Assembly: GCF_024648825.1 (NCBI RefSeq)
Contig: NZ_JANBBE010000005.1
Coordinates: 62,001-126,000, forward strand
Direction of reading: 5' to 3'
Length of the DNA stretch: 64,000 nt
Source: Lentzea californiensis
GTDB taxonomy: Bacteria; Actinomycetota; Actinomycetes; Mycobacteriales; Pseudonocardiaceae
A program made the translations under genes and the position numbers. How positions within the stretch are numbered: the stretch's first letter is position 1; each line of letters starts with the position of its first letter. Below are positions 19,265-28,465 of the stretch, piece after piece. The notes beneath the pieces are model-generated. The model did no database searches. It was given only the letters and a program-made list of their open reading frames with translations, and was not told the origin of the DNA.

Positions 19265-20455
19265 TCAGTCCGGCAACAGCGGCACGGAGATGCCGGGATC
19301 GCGGCCGAGTAGCGTCGCCCGCGTGACCGACCTCGACCCGAAGCGGTCGCGCACGTGGTCCAGCGCGGCGTCCAGTGCCGCCGGCTTGCGCTCCTCGAAC
19401 GGCAGCGCCAGCTGCATCGGCGCCTCGTTCTGGAGGTTGGTCAGCGAGACGCCCAGCAACGTGATGCCCCGGCTCTCGATCATCGGCGTCGCGGTGCCGA
19501 GCAGTTCCCGCGCCGCCGCCAGCAGCACCTCCGTCTCCGTCGTCGGGTGCCTCAACGTGTGCGACCGCGTCGCGCGGGTGAAGTCCGCGAACCGCAGGCG
19601 CAGCACCACTGTCCGGCAGGCGCGTTCGGTCGTCCGCAGCCGCCGTGAGATGCCGTCGAGCAGCGAGGCGAGGACGGCGTCGAGGTCTTCACAGGTGCGT
19701 TCCCGGCGGCCCAGCGCGCGTTGTGAGCCGATCGAGCGGCGCCGCCGTCCGGTTTGGACCGGGCGTGGGTCGTGGTTGTGCGCGAGCGCGTGCAGGTGCC
19801 GCCCCGCCGCCCGGCCGATCATCGAGACCAGCGCCGCCTCACCGAGCCCGGCGACCTCGCCGACCGTGCGCAGGCCCAGGGCGTGCAGCTTGGCCGCCGT
19901 CACCTCGCCGACGCCCCACAGCCGTTCGACGGGCAACGGGTGCAGGAACTCCAGTTCGCGGTCGGCCGGTACCACCAGCAGCCCGTCCGGCTTCGCGACC
20001 CCGCTCGCGACCTTGGCCAGGAACTTCGTCCGCGCCACCCCGACCGTGATCGGCAGACCGACCTGCGCGAGCACGTCCGCCCGCAGTCGTGCGGCGATCA
20101 CCTCCGGCGGACCGGCGATCCGGTGCAGGCCGCCGACGTCGAGGAACGCCTCGTCGATCGACAGGCCCTCGACCAGCGGCGTCGTGCCGCGGAACACCTC
20201 GAACACCGCCTTGCTCGCGGCGGAGTAGGCCGACATCCGCGGCGGCACGACGATCGCGTGCGGGCACAGCCGTCGTGCCCTCTCGCCGCCCATCGCCGTG
20301 CGCACGCCGAACGCCTTGGCCTCGTAACTCGCGGCCAGTACCACTCCGCCGCCCACGATCACCGGACGGCCGCGCAGACTCGGATCGTCCCGTTGCTCGA
20401 CCGACGCGTAGAACGCGTCGAGGTCGGCGTGCAGGATCGGGGTGCTCACGAACAC
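19265..20455 (-). CDS. dinB: DNA polymerase IV (Y-family translesion polymerase)
   Basis: A 396-residue Y-family polymerase. The palm begins with ILHADLDAFYASVEQRDDPSLRGRPVIVGG, which supplies the first catalytic aspartate. The second acidic pair lies in LSIDEAFLDVGG. The helix-hairpin-helix region (ERLWGVGEVTAAKLHALGLRTVGEVAG) and a C-terminal little finger follow, so the protein is full length. No clear C-terminal beta-clamp motif was recognised (the protein ends ISVPLLPD). GTG 20455 is used; GTG 20449 (VSTPILHADLD) is equally possible. It performs error-prone bypass of damaged DNA. It is a stand-alone gene between the cspA terminator and a serine hydrolase on the same strand 35 bp upstream. 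Confidence 0.92.
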   Translation of the reverse strand: MFVSTPILHADLDAFYASVEQRDDPSLRGRPVIVGGGVVLAASYEAKAFGVRTAMGGERARRLCPHAIVVPPRMSAYSAASKAVFEVFRGTTPLVEGLSIDEAFLDVGGLHRIAGPPEVIAARLRADVLAQVGLPITVGVARTKFLAKVASGVAKPDGLLVVPADRELEFLHPLPVERLWGVGEVTAAKLHALGLRTVGEVAGLGEAALVSMIGRAAGRHLHALAHNHDPRPVQTGRRRRSIGSQRALGRRERTCEDLDAVLASLLDGISRRLRTTERACRTVVLRLRFADFTRATRSHTLRHPTTETEVLLAAARELLGTATPMIESRGITLLGVSLTNLQNEAPMQLALPFEERKPAALDAALDHVRDRFGSRSVTRATLLGRDPGISVPLLPD

Positions 20456-20490
20456 ATGTTCGCATCCGTCACCCGTTCAGAACAGTCCCG

Positions 20491-21456
20491 TCAGGACATG
20501 AGCGCCCGCGCGATCGGCCAGGCGCCGGGCGAGGTGTTCGACAGGACGGTGATGGTGGTGCCGGTGTGCGGGTCGTGGGTGGACTTGAACGACTCACCGG
20601 CGTCGTACCCGGCGAGGATCACGGTGTCGCTGGTCTGGTGCAGCCAGAAGCCGAGGCCGTAGCGCAGCGACTCCTCGGGCACGTCGTGGCGCGGCCTCGT
20701 GACCAGCTCGGCGTCCCCGCTCGCGAACAACGCTCGCCAGAACTTCGACATGTCGCCCGCGGTCGTGTGGATGCCGCCGTCACCGGTCGCCAGCACCGGC
20801 AGGTGGAAGACGTTCGAGCGGTCGCGGCCGTCCAGGTAACCGACAGCCGCGTCGGCGGGCAGTTCGTCGGAGCGCAGGAAGTCGGTCCTGGTCATGTCCG
20901 CCGGGCGGAGCACCCTGGAGCGGACGAGGTCGTGGTAGCCCTCGCCGCCGGCCCGCTCGGCCAGCAGTGCCAGCACGACGTAGCCGCCGTTGCAGTAGCC
21001 GAACCGCTCGCCCGCCTTGAACTTGGTCGGAATCCCGTCGAGCAACGGCAGGAAGGCCTCGGTCGTGGTCAGCTCGTGCACGGCGCCGATCACGTAGTCG
21101 TCGGCCTCCCAGTCGGTCTCCTCGTCGAGGTAGTCGCCGATGCCGGACGTGTGCGTGAGCAGGTGCTCGACCGTCACGTCGCCGGCGATCAACGGCAGGT
21201 CGTCGCCGAGCAGTGAGCGGGCGGTGGTGCCGAGCGCCAGCTTGCCCTCGTGGACCAGCGAGAGCACGGTCAGCGCGGTGAAGCCCTTGCCGCCGCTGGC
21301 GATGCCGAACCTGGTGTCCACGGTGTTGGGCACGCCGTACGCCCGGTTGGCGAGCCCGTAGGCCTTCGCGAACTCGATCTCCCCGGCGCGGTCGACCTGG
21401 ACCACGCCGGAGAAACCGGTGTCCTCAGCGATCTTGTCCAAGTCTCCCAACGGCAT
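20491..21456 (-). CDS. serine hydrolase, class C beta-lactamase family
   Basis: A 321-residue protein of the beta-lactamase/penicillin-binding-protein-like (S12) family. The nucleophile motif SxxK is SGGK in RFGIASGGKGF (about residue 54). The YxN motif is YCN in RFGYCNGGY. The HxG-type third motif expected near the C-terminus is not obvious (ILAGYDAGESF is the nearest candidate). There is no signal peptide, so it is probably cytoplasmic and acts as an esterase or D-aminopeptidase-like enzyme rather than a true antibiotic-hydrolysing lactamase. ATG 21456 is the start. It lies 35 bp upstream of dinB on the same strand, possibly cotranscribed. Confidence 0.83.
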   Translation of the reverse strand: MPLGDLDKIAEDTGFSGVVQVDRAGEIEFAKAYGLANRAYGVPNTVDTRFGIASGGKGFTALTVLSLVHEGKLALGTTARSLLGDDLPLIAGDVTVEHLLTHTSGIGDYLDEETDWEADDYVIGAVHELTTTEAFLPLLDGIPTKFKAGERFGYCNGGYVVLALLAERAGGEGYHDLVRSRVLRPADMTRTDFLRSDELPADAAVGYLDGRDRSNVFHLPVLATGDGGIHTTAGDMSKFWRALFASGDAELVTRPRHDVPEESLRYGLGFWLHQTSDTVILAGYDAGESFKSTHDPHTGTTITVLSNTSPGAWPIARALMS

Positions 21457-21500
21457 TCGCGCAGGCTAGCCCTGTGTAACCGTCTCTCTGAAACGAATTT

Positions 21501-21550
21501 CCGCTGCAGCACCAGTGGCAGCAGTGGGACTGCGCAACCCTCTGCAGCGG
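21501..21550. repeat. 9-bp inverted repeat upstream of the GT39-like gene
   Basis: CCGCTGCAG (21501-21509) and CTGCAGCGG (21542-21550) are perfect mirror arms with 32 bp between, in the noncoding gap between the divergent serine hydrolase and GT39-like genes. It may be an operator or a leader hairpin. Confidence 0.45.
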
Positions 21551-21632
21551 ATGTGTGGAGCAACCGATCCGGCGGGCATCCCGTTTCGGGAAGTGTCGGG
21601 TTCGTCCAACCCCGTGAGAGGACCAAACGGTC

Positions 21633-23198
21633 TTGTCGCTCGCCACGATCCAGCGCCCCGTCGAGGCGCTGCCGCCACCGGTGCCGGTGAGAGCACCACG
21701 ACGCTGGCTGTTCGTGCTGGCCGCGGCCGTGCTGCTGGCCCAGATGGCGATCGCGATGGTCACCACCGCGGTCGCGCAGACGCCGACCGTCGACGAACCC
21801 GTCTACATCGGCGCGACGGTCTTCCAGTCACAACAGCAGAGCCTCCGGTACAACCCCGAGCACCCGCCGCTGGGCAAGCTGATCATGGCTACCGGACTCG
21901 CGTTCGCCGACGTCCGCCTCGACCCCGGCTTCCAGGGCGACCAGACCGAACTGGGCAGGCACGTGCTCTACGAGTCGGGCAACGACCCCGGCGCACTGCT
22001 GCTGGCGGCCCGGCTGCCGATGATCGTGCTGACGCTGCTGTTCGGGGTGGTCGTCCTCCTGTTCGCCCGCGACGTCACCAACGCGTCCGGCGGCCTCGTC
22101 GCGCTCGCGCTGTACACGTTCTCGCCCGACCTCGTCGCCCACGGATCGCTGGCCACGCTGGACGTTCCGGCGGCCGGGTTCCTGCTCACCTCGGCCTGGC
22201 TGCTGTGGCGTGCGCGCACCGACCCCGGGCTCTACCTGCCGCTCGCCGGGCTGGCCCTCGGCGCGGCCCTGGCGACCAAGATGAACACCCTGGCCGCGGT
22301 CCCGGTACTGCTGTTCCTGGCCTTCTGGCACGCACGCGCCAAAGCCGTGCTCGTCATGGTGCTGGTCGCCGTCGCGGTGGTGTGGGCGTCGTACCTGGCC
22401 GTGGACCCGTTGCTGTGCTGGGAGACCCCGCCCAGCCTGCCCGGTGCGCCGGTCGGCCTGCTGCCGTTCCCCGAGCCCTACCTCGACGGCATGCGCGTCC
22501 AGCTGGGGTTCGAGAACCGCGTCTGGGGCGGCTACCTGTTCGGCACGCACTACGAGGGCTCGCACTGGTACTACCTGCCGGTCGCGCTGCTGGTGAAGAC
22601 ACCGCTGGGAGCCCTGCTCCTCTGGGCGGCCGGAGCCGTCGCGATGGTCAAACGCCCGGCGGCCGCGTACGTCCTCGCCCCCGCCGCCGTACTGCTGCTC
22701 TTCGCGATGACCGGCAACCGCGACCTCGGCGTCCGGTACGCGATCTTCGTGCCCATGTTCCTCGCGGTCGCCGCCGCGATGGTCGCGCACCGCCGTTACG
22801 CCGCACTCGCGGTCGTGGCGGTCGCCGCCAGTTCACTGTGGACGTTCCCCTGCTACCTGCCGTACTCCAACGAGATCTTCGGCGGCCCGTCCAAGACCCA
22901 CCTGCACCTGCACGACTCGAACGTCGACTGGGGCCAGGACCTGGGCAGGCTGGCCGACCGGCTGAAGCGGTACTCCGGCGAGCGGAAGTGGCTCGTCTAC
23001 AAGGGCTCCGGTGTGCCCGAGCACTACGGCATCAGTGCCGCCGACCCGCGTGAGGTGCCGCCGGACCAGGTGCAGGGGCTCCTCGTCGTGTCCAACACGG
23101 CCATCGCCAAGGCCGACGACGTGCTGCGGGCACTGATCGACACGAGCACGCCGATCGACGTCGTGGGCCACTCCATCACGATCTTCCGCCGCCCATAG
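21633..23198 (+). CDS. GT39/ArnT-like integral membrane glycosyltransferase
   Basis: A 521-residue membrane protein with about ten hydrophobic segments. After the first helix comes the acidic motif TVDEPVYIGA, the position of the catalytic Asp-Glu pair in PMT/ArnT enzymes (GT39/GT83), followed by LRYNPEHPPLGKLIMA, also typical. The C-terminal 130 residues form a soluble extracytoplasmic domain (DSNVDWGQDLGRLADRLKRY). Enzymes of this fold transfer sugars from polyprenyl phosphate carriers to proteins or envelope lipids on the outer face. The acceptor here is unknown. TTG 21633 is the start, with GAGAGGA about 12 bp upstream. Confidence 0.8.
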   Translation: MSLATIQRPVEALPPPVPVRAPRRWLFVLAAAVLLAQMAIAMVTTAVAQTPTVDEPVYIGATVFQSQQQSLRYNPEHPPLGKLIMATGLAFADVRLDPGFQGDQTELGRHVLYESGNDPGALLLAARLPMIVLTLLFGVVVLLFARDVTNASGGLVALALYTFSPDLVAHGSLATLDVPAAGFLLTSAWLLWRARTDPGLYLPLAGLALGAALATKMNTLAAVPVLLFLAFWHARAKAVLVMVLVAVAVVWASYLAVDPLLCWETPPSLPGAPVGLLPFPEPYLDGMRVQLGFENRVWGGYLFGTHYEGSHWYYLPVALLVKTPLGALLLWAAGAVAMVKRPAAAYVLAPAAVLLLFAMTGNRDLGVRYAIFVPMFLAVAAAMVAHRRYAALAVVAVAASSLWTFPCYLPYSNEIFGGPSKTHLHLHDSNVDWGQDLGRLADRLKRYSGERKWLVYKGSGVPEHYGISAADPREVPPDQVQGLLVVSNTAIAKADDVLRALIDTSTPIDVVGHSITIFRRP

Positions 23199-23222
23199 GG
23201 CAGGCCCTGGGAGAAAGTTCCG

Positions 23223-23232
23223 TACCCCTACG
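23223..23232. promoter_or_regulatory. half-site resembling the LAL intergenic palindrome
   Basis: TACCCCTACG matches 9 of 10 bases of TATCCCTACG, the reverse-strand half of the palindrome at 28421-28438. It lies about 110 bp upstream of the S1 protease start. A shared activator is possible but unproven. Confidence 0.3.
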
Positions 23233-23342
23233 GATGCGAACCCTGATTGTTCCGCACGTGCGCGGCTCCGACAGTGATCGCAGCGAACGGCCGCCGTCCC
23301 TGCCCTGAGGTGGTCCGTTCCGAGATCCGGAGAGGAACCAAC

Positions 23343-25148
23343 GTGACGAGAACACCACGGTCCTGGGGCCTGCTGGCCCTGGTCGCGGCCACGGTGCTGA
23401 CGCCGGTCAGCATCGCGAACGCCGCACCGCCGAACGCCCCTGCGGCGAACTACCTGGGGGACACCGTCCCCGCCAACCTCGGTGACGCCTCGCCCATGTT
23501 CGTCGGCGGGCAGAACGCCACCGTGAGCGAGTTCCCCGGCATCATCGCGGGCATCCGCGCCGGTGGCACCCGGCCGGAGGGCCAGACCTGCTCCGGCACG
23601 GTCGTGGCGCCGCGCAAGATCCTGATCGCGGCGCACTGCGCGGACGCCCAGGGGGAGAAGAGGTTCGTCTACGGGCTCGACGACCTCAAGGACTTCAACG
23701 GCGGCTCCGGCGCCGGTTTCGCCGTGAACGTCGTCAGTTACAAGAAGCACCCGAAGTACGTCAACTTCGACCAGGGGTACGACGTCGCCGTCGTGACCGT
23801 GGACCGCGACATCGCGTTGAAGGGCGGTGCCGCCTACCCGAAGTTCGCCACCTCGGCGGACGCCGGTGGCGCCGCGCCGGGCAAGCCCGGTCTCGGTTTC
23901 GGCTACGGCAAGAAGGACTTCAACGACACCTCGGCGGACGTCACGCTCGACAAGGCGAGCCTGCCGGTCGTCAACGGCGACAGCGCCTGCCAGGGCGTCG
24001 GCGCGGGCTTCAAGTCGGCGACCATGATCTGCGCCGGGTACTCCGACGGCCGGATCACGATCCTGCCCGGTGACAGCGGCGGCCCGCTGATCTTCGACGG
24101 CAAGATCTACGGCGTCGCGTCGTGGAGCCGGTCGGACTTCAAGTGGTACTCGATCTACGGCCGCCTCGACAACGAGATGGGCGACTGGGTCAAGACGGAG
24201 GTCGGCGAGCAGCCCCCGGTCGGTGACTTCGGGCTGACGGTCGCGCCGGGCAGCGGTTCGGTGGCGGCAGGCAAGACGGTGTCCGCGGGCATCACCACCA
24301 CGGCCGGTTCGGGTGGCGCGGAGAACGCCACGCTGTCCGCCTCCGGTCTGCCCAGCGGCGTGAAGGCGGTCTTCCAACCGACGTCGGTGACCACCGGCAA
24401 CTCGGCGAAGGTCACGTTCGAGGCGAGCACCACGGCCCCGAACGGCACCTACGAGGTCACCGTCGGCGGCACGACGCCGAGCGGCAAGACGGCGTCCGGC
24501 AAGTACTCGCTGACCGTCACCGGTGGCGGCGACCCGCAGCCGGGCGACTTCACGCTGGGAGCCTCGCCGAGCAGTGTGAAGGCGGCCAAGGGCAAGTACG
24601 TCTCCACCACCATCTCGTCGAACGGCGACGGCCAGACGATCAACCTGTCGGCGTCGGGTGTCCCGAGCGGCGTGAAGGCCACGTTCCAGCCGGCTTCGGT
24701 GGGTGCGGGCAGCTCGTCCAAGCTGACGCTGGACGTCTCCAGCACCGCTGTCGCCGGCACGTCCAGCATCACGGTGACGGGCACGGACGCCGGCGGGAAG
24801 ACCGCCACCACGACGGTGTCGCTCACGGTCGAGGGCAGCGAACCGCCGACCGGTGAGGTCACGGTGACCGCGTCGCCGTCGTCCGCCACCGTCAAGCAGG
24901 GGCTGCTCGGCCAGACCGTGGTGAAGGCCGGCGGTGGCACCGGAAACCTGACGCTGACCGCGTCCGGTGTGCCCACCGGCGCGCAGTTGTCGTTCAACCC
25001 GGCCACGATCGGCCAGAACGGCAGCAGCAACGTCTGGATCTTCACCAACTTCTCCACCCCGGCCGGCACCTACCCGATCACCATCAAGGCCACCTCGGCC
25101 GACGGGAAGACCGGCACGACGACGTTCACGCTGACCGTCACCCGCTAG
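23343..25148 (+). CDS. secreted trypsin-like serine protease (S1A) with three Ig-like C-terminal repeats
   Basis: A 601-residue exported protease. A Sec signal ends near IANAAPP (residue 27). The chymotrypsin-fold domain spans about residues 54-285 with the full triad: His98 in IAAHC, Asp147 in YDVAV and Ser245 in PGDSGGP. Three tandem repeats of about 95 residues follow (from about 294, 398 and 500), each of the form .SP..VA.GK... LSASG.PSGVKA.F.P.S, an immunoglobulin-like module that also occurs in the M28 peptidase of this window. They probably bind a substrate surface or space the enzyme from the wall. GTG 23343 has GAGAGGAA just upstream. A bidirectional terminator follows. Confidence 0.9.
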   Translation: MTRTPRSWGLLALVAATVLTPVSIANAAPPNAPAANYLGDTVPANLGDASPMFVGGQNATVSEFPGIIAGIRAGGTRPEGQTCSGTVVAPRKILIAAHCADAQGEKRFVYGLDDLKDFNGGSGAGFAVNVVSYKKHPKYVNFDQGYDVAVVTVDRDIALKGGAAYPKFATSADAGGAAPGKPGLGFGYGKKDFNDTSADVTLDKASLPVVNGDSACQGVGAGFKSATMICAGYSDGRITILPGDSGGPLIFDGKIYGVASWSRSDFKWYSIYGRLDNEMGDWVKTEVGEQPPVGDFGLTVAPGSGSVAAGKTVSAGITTTAGSGGAENATLSASGLPSGVKAVFQPTSVTTGNSAKVTFEASTTAPNGTYEVTVGGTTPSGKTASGKYSLTVTGGGDPQPGDFTLGASPSSVKAAKGKYVSTTISSNGDGQTINLSASGVPSGVKATFQPASVGAGSSSKLTLDVSSTAVAGTSSITVTGTDAGGKTATTTVSLTVEGSEPPTGEVTVTASPSSATVKQGLLGQTVVKAGGGTGNLTLTASGVPTGAQLSFNPATIGQNGSSNVWIFTNFSTPAGTYPITIKATSADGKTGTTTFTLTVTR

Positions 25149-25169
25149 AACCCCGCCAGGGGAACAGGG

Positions 25170-25200
25170 AAGAGCCCCGGAGCACTGCTCCGGGGCTCTT
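25170..25200. terminator. bidirectional rho-independent terminator
   Basis: AAGAGCCCCGGAGCA and TGCTCCGGGGCTCTT pair perfectly around a single C. T-rich DNA follows on the plus strand (TCTTGTTG). It separates the convergent S1 and S8 protease genes and can serve both. Confidence 0.9.
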
Positions 25201-25218
25201 CTTGTTGTTGCGCGACGA

Positions 25219-26751
25219 TCAGACCGTCAGGGTCCAGGTGTCGATGTTGCCGACGTCGTAGGTGTAGACGTCCTTCACCTGCAGCTTCCAGGTGCCGTTG
25301 CGCGCCTCGGAGGACAGGTCGACGGTGTAGGTCTCGTGGACCCCCGCCGACGACGAAGAACCGCCCGCCTTCTTGAGCACGTAGGACTTGCCGGACGGGC
25401 TGACCAGGTCGATGGCCAGATCGCCGGTGTAGGTGTGGTTCACGTCGACCTTGACGGTTGCCGAGGCCGTGGAGTTGCCGGTGCAGCCCGAGATCGTCAC
25501 CGACGACGAGACGGCGGTACCGGTGTCCGGAATGGACACGTCGTCGCCGTTCGTGCCGGGGCCGCACACCGGGTCGGGACCGCCACCGATGAACCCGCTG
25601 TACAGCAGCTTGTTCGGCGAACCGGTACCGGGGTTGGTGACCTTGCCATCAGTGGCACCGTTCACCAGCGCGTCGCGCAGGGCCTGTGGGCTCGCGGACG
25701 GGTTGGCCGACAGGTACAGGGCCGCGACACCCGCGACGTGCGGGGTGGCCATGGACGTGCCGGACATGTTGGTGGCGCCGCCGTTCAGCCCCAGCGAGGT
25801 GATGCCGTCACCGGGGGCGAAGATGTCCGTGCACGAGCCGTAGTTCGAGAACGAGGCGCGTGCGTCGTTGGACGAGGTCGCGTTCACGGTGATCAGTGAC
25901 GCGATCTTGGCGGGACCGGTGGAGCAGGCGTTCGCCGAGCTGTTGCCCGACGCGACGGCCATCTGCACGCCCGAGGCGACCATGCCGGCGATGGCGTCGT
26001 TGCCGATGTCGGCGGTGTCGAAGGTCCAGGAGGCGTTGACCACGGCGGGTTTCTGCGCGTTCGCCGTGATCCACTCGATGGCCTTGACACCGGCCGAGTC
26101 GGGGCCGCTGCTCCCGCAACTCGTGCCGAGCATGCGGACGGAGACCAGCTTGGCCTTCTTCGCCACGCCGTAGGTCTTGGAACCGACCGTCCCGGCCACG
26201 TGGGTGCCGTGGCCGGAGCAGTCCTGACCGTTCTGGCCGTCCTCGATGAAGTCCGCGCCCACGGACGCGCGCCCCTCGAAGTCGGCGATCGACGTCTTCA
26301 CGCCCGTGTCGGTGATGTAGACCGTCACGTTGGACGCGCCACCGCTGGGGTAGGTGAACTTCTTGTCCAGCGGCAGGTTCGCCTGGTCCACGCGGTCCAG
26401 GCCCCACGTCGGGTTGGTCTGCACGTCCAGCGCCTTCGCGGTGCCGTCCTGGTAGACGGCCTTGACGGCGGGGTCGGCCGCCAGCTTCCGCGCCGCGGCC
26501 TCGGTCAGGTTCTTGACCTGGAATCCGCGCATGGCGTGGGAGAACACGGCGTCGAGGGTGCCGCCGTACCTCTGGGTGAGAGCGCTCGACGACGCCTGAA
26601 CGGCGGCACCGGGCTTGAGCGACACGATGAAGCTGCCGCCGGCCACGGGGTTGCGGGCCTTGACGAAGTCGGCCTCAGCCGCCTGCGCCGGAGTTGCCAG
26701 CAGGGCGGAGGCGACGAACAGAACAGCGAGCCCGCAGGTGGTGCGGTGCAT
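25219..26751 (-). CDS. secreted subtilisin-like (S8) protease with P domain, copy A
   Basis: A 510-residue pre-pro-protease. Signal peptide about 1-24, an I9-type propeptide about 35-110 (SFIVSLKPGAA ... AVYQDG), then the S8 domain with Asp148 (ITDTGV), His181 (SGHGTHVAG), oxyanion Asn270 (ASGNSSAN) and Ser333 (GTSMATPHVAG). A proprotein-convertase P domain (about 405-510) ends the protein. The usual S1-pocket motif N-M-S-L-G-G is replaced by NASWTF (residues 239-244), so substrate preference should differ from its neighbour. The gene follows copy B by 21 bp and is probably cotranscribed with it; the pair arose by tandem duplication. Confidence 0.9.
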   Translation of the reverse strand: MHRTTCGLAVLFVASALLATPAQAAEADFVKARNPVAGGSFIVSLKPGAAVQASSSALTQRYGGTLDAVFSHAMRGFQVKNLTEAAARKLAADPAVKAVYQDGTAKALDVQTNPTWGLDRVDQANLPLDKKFTYPSGGASNVTVYITDTGVKTSIADFEGRASVGADFIEDGQNGQDCSGHGTHVAGTVGSKTYGVAKKAKLVSVRMLGTSCGSSGPDSAGVKAIEWITANAQKPAVVNASWTFDTADIGNDAIAGMVASGVQMAVASGNSSANACSTGPAKIASLITVNATSSNDARASFSNYGSCTDIFAPGDGITSLGLNGGATNMSGTSMATPHVAGVAALYLSANPSASPQALRDALVNGATDGKVTNPGTGSPNKLLYSGFIGGGPDPVCGPGTNGDDVSIPDTGTAVSSSVTISGCTGNSTASATVKVDVNHTYTGDLAIDLVSPSGKSYVLKKAGGSSSSAGVHETYTVDLSSEARNGTWKLQVKDVYTYDVGNIDTWTLTV

Positions 26752-26772
26752 GGGAAGTCCTTCCGGGCGTCG

Positions 26773-28332
26773 TCAGAACGTCAGGGTCCAGGTGTCGATG
26801 TTCCCGGCGTCGTAGGTCCAGACGTCGGTCACCTGCAACTTCCACGTGCCGTCGCGGTTCTCCGCGGAGGCGTCGACCGTGAAGGTCTCGTGCACACCGG
26901 CGGACGAGGTGGCGCCCTTGGCCTTCTTGAGGCTGTAGGTGGCGCCGGACGGACCGACCAGGTCGATGGCCAGGTCAGCGGTGTAGGGGTGGTTGATGTC
27001 GACCTTGACCTGGGTGGTGGCCGAGGCCTTGCCGGTGCAGCCGGTGACGTTCACCGACGACGTGACAGCGGTGCCGGTGTCCGGAATGGACACGTCGTCA
27101 CCGTTGGTGGCCGCGGCACACGGCTCCGGGTCGGGGTCGCCGTTGATGAAGCTGATGTTGAGCAGCTTGTTCGGCGAGCCCTGGAGGTCGGTGATCTTGC
27201 CGGTCGTGGCGTTGTTCACCAGTGCGTCGCGAACCTGGGCAGGGGTTGCGGACGGGTTCGCGGACACGTACAGCGCGGCGGCACCGACGACGTGCGGGGT
27301 GGCCATCGAGGTGCCGCCCATGGACGTCGTGCCGCCGCCGTTCTTGGTCGACGTGATGTTCGAGCCGGGCCCGAAGAGGTCGACGCAGGAGCCCCAGTTC
27401 GAGGCCTGCCCGCCGGTGTAGATCGACCGCTTGTCGGCCGAGTCGCTGGCGGCCACCGTGATGCCCTCCGGCACACGGGCGGGAGAGGTGTTGCAGGCGT
27501 TGCCGTTGTTGTTGCCCGCGGCCAGGCCGAACGTCACGCCCGCCGCGATCGCGCGCTTCACCGCGCTGTCCACAGTGGAGTCCGCGCCGCCGCCGAGGCT
27601 CATGTTCGCCACGGCGGGCTTCTTCGCGTTCTGCGCGACCCAGTCGATGCCCTTGATGATCTGCGAGTACTGGCCGTTGCCGGAGCAGTCGAGCACGCGG
27701 ACCGCGACCAGGCTGACCTTCTTCGCCACGCCGTACGTCTTCGACCCGACCGTGCCGGCGACGTGCGTGCCGTGGCCCTGGCAGTCCGAGGCGTCCGGGT
27801 CGTTGTCGATGAAGTCGTAGCCGTCCTTGGCCCGGCCCTCGAACTCGGTGTGCGCCTTGTAGATCCCGGTGTCCAGGACGTACGCGGTCACGTTCGGCGC
27901 GGTGTTCGGGTAGGTGTACTTCGCGTCGACGGGCAGGTTGGCCTGGTCGATCCGGTCCAGCCCCCACGTCGGGTTGGTCTGGGTGTCGGAGATGCTCGCC
28001 CAGCCGTCCTGCTGCACGTAGGCCACCGACGGGTCGGTCGCGAGCCGCCGCGCCGCCGCCTCGTCCAGCTTGACGGCGAAGCCGCGCACCGACGCGACGT
28101 AGGTGAAGCTGGCCTTGCCGCCGTGCTTGCGGGCGAGGTCGAGCGCCTTGGCGTTGGTGGTCGGGACGTCGCTGGCACCGTCCTTGAACACGACGATGTA
28201 GCTGCCCGCGACCGGCTTGTCGGTCTTCTGGATCGAGCCCGTCTGAGCGGAAACAGGGCTGCTCACCGCCGCCGCGACGGCCAGGCCGATGCCGGCGGCC
28301 GCGAGCACGCGTGTCGTGCGATCGAGTCGCAT
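26773..28332 (-). CDS. secreted subtilisin-like (S8) protease with P domain, copy B
   Basis: A 519-residue paralogue of the downstream S8 gene, in the aqualysin/proteinase K-like branch. Signal about 1-29, I9 propeptide about 43-110, catalytic Asp154 (VLDTGI), His187 (QGHGTHVAG), the normal substrate-pocket motif NMSLGG (243-248), oxyanion Asn274 (AAGNNNGN) and Ser342 (GTSMATPHVVG). A P domain occupies about 408-519. It is the first gene of the two-protease unit and is divergent from the LAL regulator. The 130-bp gap between them contains a near-perfect 18-bp palindrome. It probably contributes to extracellular protein breakdown. Confidence 0.92.
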   Translation of the reverse strand: MRLDRTTRVLAAAGIGLAVAAAVSSPVSAQTGSIQKTDKPVAGSYIVVFKDGASDVPTTNAKALDLARKHGGKASFTYVASVRGFAVKLDEAAARRLATDPSVAYVQQDGWASISDTQTNPTWGLDRIDQANLPVDAKYTYPNTAPNVTAYVLDTGIYKAHTEFEGRAKDGYDFIDNDPDASDCQGHGTHVAGTVGSKTYGVAKKVSLVAVRVLDCSGNGQYSQIIKGIDWVAQNAKKPAVANMSLGGGADSTVDSAVKRAIAAGVTFGLAAGNNNGNACNTSPARVPEGITVAASDSADKRSIYTGGQASNWGSCVDLFGPGSNITSTKNGGGTTSMGGTSMATPHVVGAAALYVSANPSATPAQVRDALVNNATTGKITDLQGSPNKLLNISFINGDPDPEPCAAATNGDDVSIPDTGTAVTSSVNVTGCTGKASATTQVKVDINHPYTADLAIDLVGPSGATYSLKKAKGATSSAGVHETFTVDASAENRDGTWKLQVTDVWTYDAGNIDTWTLTF

Positions 28333-28420
28333 CTCGGGTTCTCCGTTCTGGCCGCCACTGCAGGGATGGGCGGCACGTGCCGATCACCATCGATCGAGGC
28401 CGAACGGCGAACAATCCGGA

Positions 28421-28438
28421 TATCTCTACGTAGGGATA
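28421..28438. promoter_or_regulatory. 18-bp near-perfect palindrome between the S8 genes and the LAL regulator
   Basis: TATCTCTACGTAGGGATA is symmetric except at one base pair (consensus TATCYCTACGTAGRGATA). It lies 28 bp upstream of the LAL start and about 90 bp upstream of the protease start. It is a plausible binding site for the LuxR-type C-terminal domain of the LAL protein. Confidence 0.5.
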
Positions 28439-28465
28439 CCCGTCTTTCGCCTAACATCGGTGCGG

